Shown here one piece after another: positions 42,726 through 44,504 of a stretch of 44,504 nucleotides of DNA. Location of the stretch: positions 1 through 44,504 of the forward strand of contig JAAVBQ010000043.1 in assembly GCA_014803485.1 (NCBI GenBank). The letters are read 5' to 3'. The position numbers and the translations under genes are program-made. A model generated the notes under the pieces. It was not told the origin of the DNA, made no database searches, and saw nothing but the letters and a program-made list of their open reading frames with translations. Position 1 is the first letter of the stretch. Every line of letters starts with the position of its first letter. This DNA comes from a bacterium (GTDB lineage Bacteria > Bacteroidota > Bacteroidia > Bacteroidales > P3).

Positions 42726-44504
42726 TTACATTTTCAGATAAAGGCTCAACGAGGGTATGATGGTTCCCAATAGCGCAACATCTTTGGTTTTGAAATTACG
42801 GTGCGAAAGCAGTACAAACTGCACGTTTTTATGTGCATAGACATTGTAGAGTGAAAGGTTTACGCCGAATTCCACGCCTTTCTTCCGAATAATGGTATAG
42901 TCGCAGGAAAGGTCGAGACGATGTGTCAGCGGCAGGTTGTCTCCATTGAAATCACCGTATTTAGCAACAATTTGTCCATTAATCAAATAAATGTATTTCG
43001 GAGAGGTGTATGGGGTACCCGAGGCCAAAGTGAACGTGCCGCCGATATTCCAGGAATCATTGATTCGATAATTGACTACCAGCACTAAATTATGTCTCCG
43101 TTCGTGCCCGGCGGAAAACCATTTGTCGCTGATAGCCGTTATATGACGTTGTGCCCAACCTAAAGAATATGAAAGGTAGCCCCGCACCTTGCCTTTGTTT
43201 TTCTGCAACATAATGTCCAATCCGTAGTTACGCCCCTTGCCGGAAGCTATCCCGTCGAGATATTCAAAATCATGCGTAACCATATGGACAATATTGGTAC
43301 CGTTTTCTACAACATTGAATAATTGTTTGTAATATATTTCGGCAGTCAACACCAGATTATCATCAAGAAAATGTCCGATATAGCCTAAGCCGGCACTATG
43401 CGCATATTCGGGTTTGAAATGTATTCCTGCAGGTATCCAGAAATCGATGGGAAATCCACCGTCCACCAAGGCAATACGGTGTAAATATTGGGTATAAGTA
43501 CCTATATGGGTATTTATGGTGTGATTTTTATTTATGTCGATATGCAGATTGAACCGAGGGTCGAGGTTGCCGAAAACCTTGCCTTCATTGGCAAAGACAC
43601 TGCCGTGCAAGCCTACGGAATACGAAAAGACAGCATTGATCCGATGCTTCAAATCCGCAAAAAGCTCCGCCTCATGCACAAAAGAAGTTTCTCGGGGAAC
43701 ATTGCTCGACCAACCTTTCGACCTAAACCAAAGAGGCGTGAGCCGATGTCCGGTATAACCGCCGCCGAAATCCAACGCTATTTTAGCGCCGAACCGTCTT
43801 GTTTGCAGATGCTTGATGCCCAAGGAACCTATATCGGAAAAACCCTCCACGCTTATTTCGCGATATACCGAGAACCGGTTTCGGAAACCCGAGGCAAAAA
43901 GCGAGGTCCGCATATTCCCCGAATCCATTTTTCTGTTCCAATAGACCGATGACGCCGAATTTTGCCATTGGAGCTGCGCGGAAAGCGTAGAGGAATCCAT
44001 TCCCAATCGCAAACGGTCGTTACCGAAATAGGAGGATAGAACGATATCGTCTTTTGGGGTAGGGTGAATAGCGTAAGTCAGATTGGCGTCTTGGAAATCA
44101 TATTTCGGCTCATAGCCGTCGATATTCAATAGTTTTCCATAGAGCAAGTTGATATAGGATGCCCGAGCCGACAAGAATAGTTCGCTTTTACGGCCGCAGG
44201 CTATTCCCAAGGTGGCATCGCTGCTGATTAAACCTATATTGGCATCCAAGGAAACCTTTTTGCCGCCCGGTAAATCCGAAACGGTCTGAAGACTTACCTC
44301 TCCGCCCAAACGGCTGCCGAAGACGGCATCGTGTGAAGATTTCACCACCTCCATATCTTGAAAATGCGCCGGAATAAAGCCCGAAAATAGGCCTAAGAGA
44401 TGATTCGGATAATATATTGGAGCGCCGTTAATGGAAAGCAGGGTTTGTGAATCATCGCAACCCTGTATATAAATGCCCGCCGTGGCTTCGTTGTTGGTCT
44501 GCAC
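42726..44504 (-). CDS. TonB-dependent outer-membrane receptor (5' end outside window)
   Basis: The C-terminal 592 codons of a receptor running off the right edge. The frame is open at 44504, so the terminal GTG is not a proven start. The plug domain survives in part: GIYIQGCDDSQTLLSINGAP, YYPNHLLGLFSGF and SSHDAVFGSRLGGEVSLQT. The remainder is a 22-strand-type barrel with many aromatic-ended strands, ending SLSLYLKM. This plug subtype is the one usually paired with DUF4249, which follows 4 bases later. Energy for uptake would come from TonB-ExbBD encoded elsewhere. The N-terminal carboxypeptidase-like domain and TonB box, if present, are outside the window. Confidence 0.9.
   Translation of the reverse strand: MQTNNEATAGIYIQGCDDSQTLLSINGAPIYYPNHLLGLFSGFIPAHFQDMEVVKSSHDAVFGSRLGGEVSLQTVSDLPGGKKVSLDANIGLISSDATLGIACGRKSELFLSARASYINLLYGKLLNIDGYEPKYDFQDANLTYAIHPTPKDDIVLSSYFGNDRLRLGMDSSTLSAQLQWQNSASSVYWNRKMDSGNMRTSLFASGFRNRFSVYREISVEGFSDIGSLGIKHLQTRRFGAKIALDFGGGYTGHRLTPLWFRSKGWSSNVPRETSFVHEAELFADLKHRINAVFSYSVGLHGSVFANEGKVFGNLDPRFNLHIDINKNHTINTHIGTYTQYLHRIALVDGGFPIDFWIPAGIHFKPEYAHSAGLGYIGHFLDDNLVLTAEIYYKQLFNVVENGTNIVHMVTHDFEYLDGIASGKGRNYGLDIMLQKNKGKVRGYLSYSLGWAQRHITAISDKWFSAGHERRHNLVLVVNYRINDSWNIGGTFTLASGTPYTSPKYIYLINGQIVAKYGDFNGDNLPLTHRLDLSCDYTIIRKKGVEFGVNLSLYNVYAHKNVQFVLLSHRNFKTKDVALLGTIIPSLSLYLKM

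Overview
The window reads as chromosome of a Gram-negative anaerobic member of the Bacteroidota, most likely order Bacteroidales. The evidence is an Fe-type superoxide dismutase next to lysine-fermentation genes, a TonB-dependent receptor paired with a DUF4249 lipoprotein, a DUF3078 outer-membrane protein, sufBCD, an ATP-type PEP carboxykinase, and promoters of the Bacteroidetes type (TTTG-N19-TAnnTTTG) with few Shine-Dalgarno sequences. I cannot name the genus. Coding density is very high. No gene-free stretch exceeds about 240 bases; the largest lies between tRNA-His and rplU and holds their divergent promoters. No insertion sequence, CRISPR array, prophage or integrase is visible.

Layout: (1) 1-5.4 kb: the 3' end of kdd, then kamA (lysine 2,3-aminomutase), Fe superoxide dismutase, shikimate kinase, rpe (minus), a small SRPBCC-like gene and an RlmD-type rRNA methyltransferase. 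(2) 5.4-11.2 kb: a DUF3078 protein, DAHP synthase/chorismate mutase, asnS, a K+/H+ antiporter and an rdgB-type pyrophosphatase. (3) 11.3-15.1 kb: a four-gene glycan cluster (GT2, Stealth, GT2-like, Stealth) behind a consensus promoter placed almost on the first ATG. (4) 15.2-20 kb: pepD, a GtrII-like membrane glucosyltransferase, an unrecognised protein with a fucosyltransferase-like motif, tRNA-His with its own promoter and terminator, and rplU-rpmA. (5) 20-30.6 kb: a YgiQ radical SAM protein, then a long minus-strand operon for surface polysaccharide (flippase, two glycosyltransferases, a polymerase-like protein, and a fusion of a second polymerase-like domain with an O-antigen ligase) that runs into rpoN with a 2-base gap. 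(6) 30.6-34.4 kb: sufBCD without sufS or sufE. (7) 34.4-41.8 kb: a tightly spaced minus-strand row of an OprP-like porin, a Gate-domain membrane protein, pckA and a very large modular outer-membrane protein. (8) 41.9-44.5 kb: a DUF4249 lipoprotein and a TonB-dependent receptor cut by the window edge.

Much of the accessory content points to one theme, building a surface glycan. The cluster at 11-15 kb could add sugars and sugar phosphates, the GtrII-like protein could decorate the chain, and the 23-30 kb operon could flip, polymerise and ligate it. The notable points are the polymerase-like/ligase fusion beside a free-standing paralogue of its N-terminal half, two Stealth genes flanking a glycosyltransferase, a lysine aminomutase that has lost all four ligands of the known inter-subunit zinc site, and the 1153-residue outer-membrane protein joining a peptidase-like domain, a propeller and a barrel. 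No single region looks to me like a wholly new defence or mobile system.
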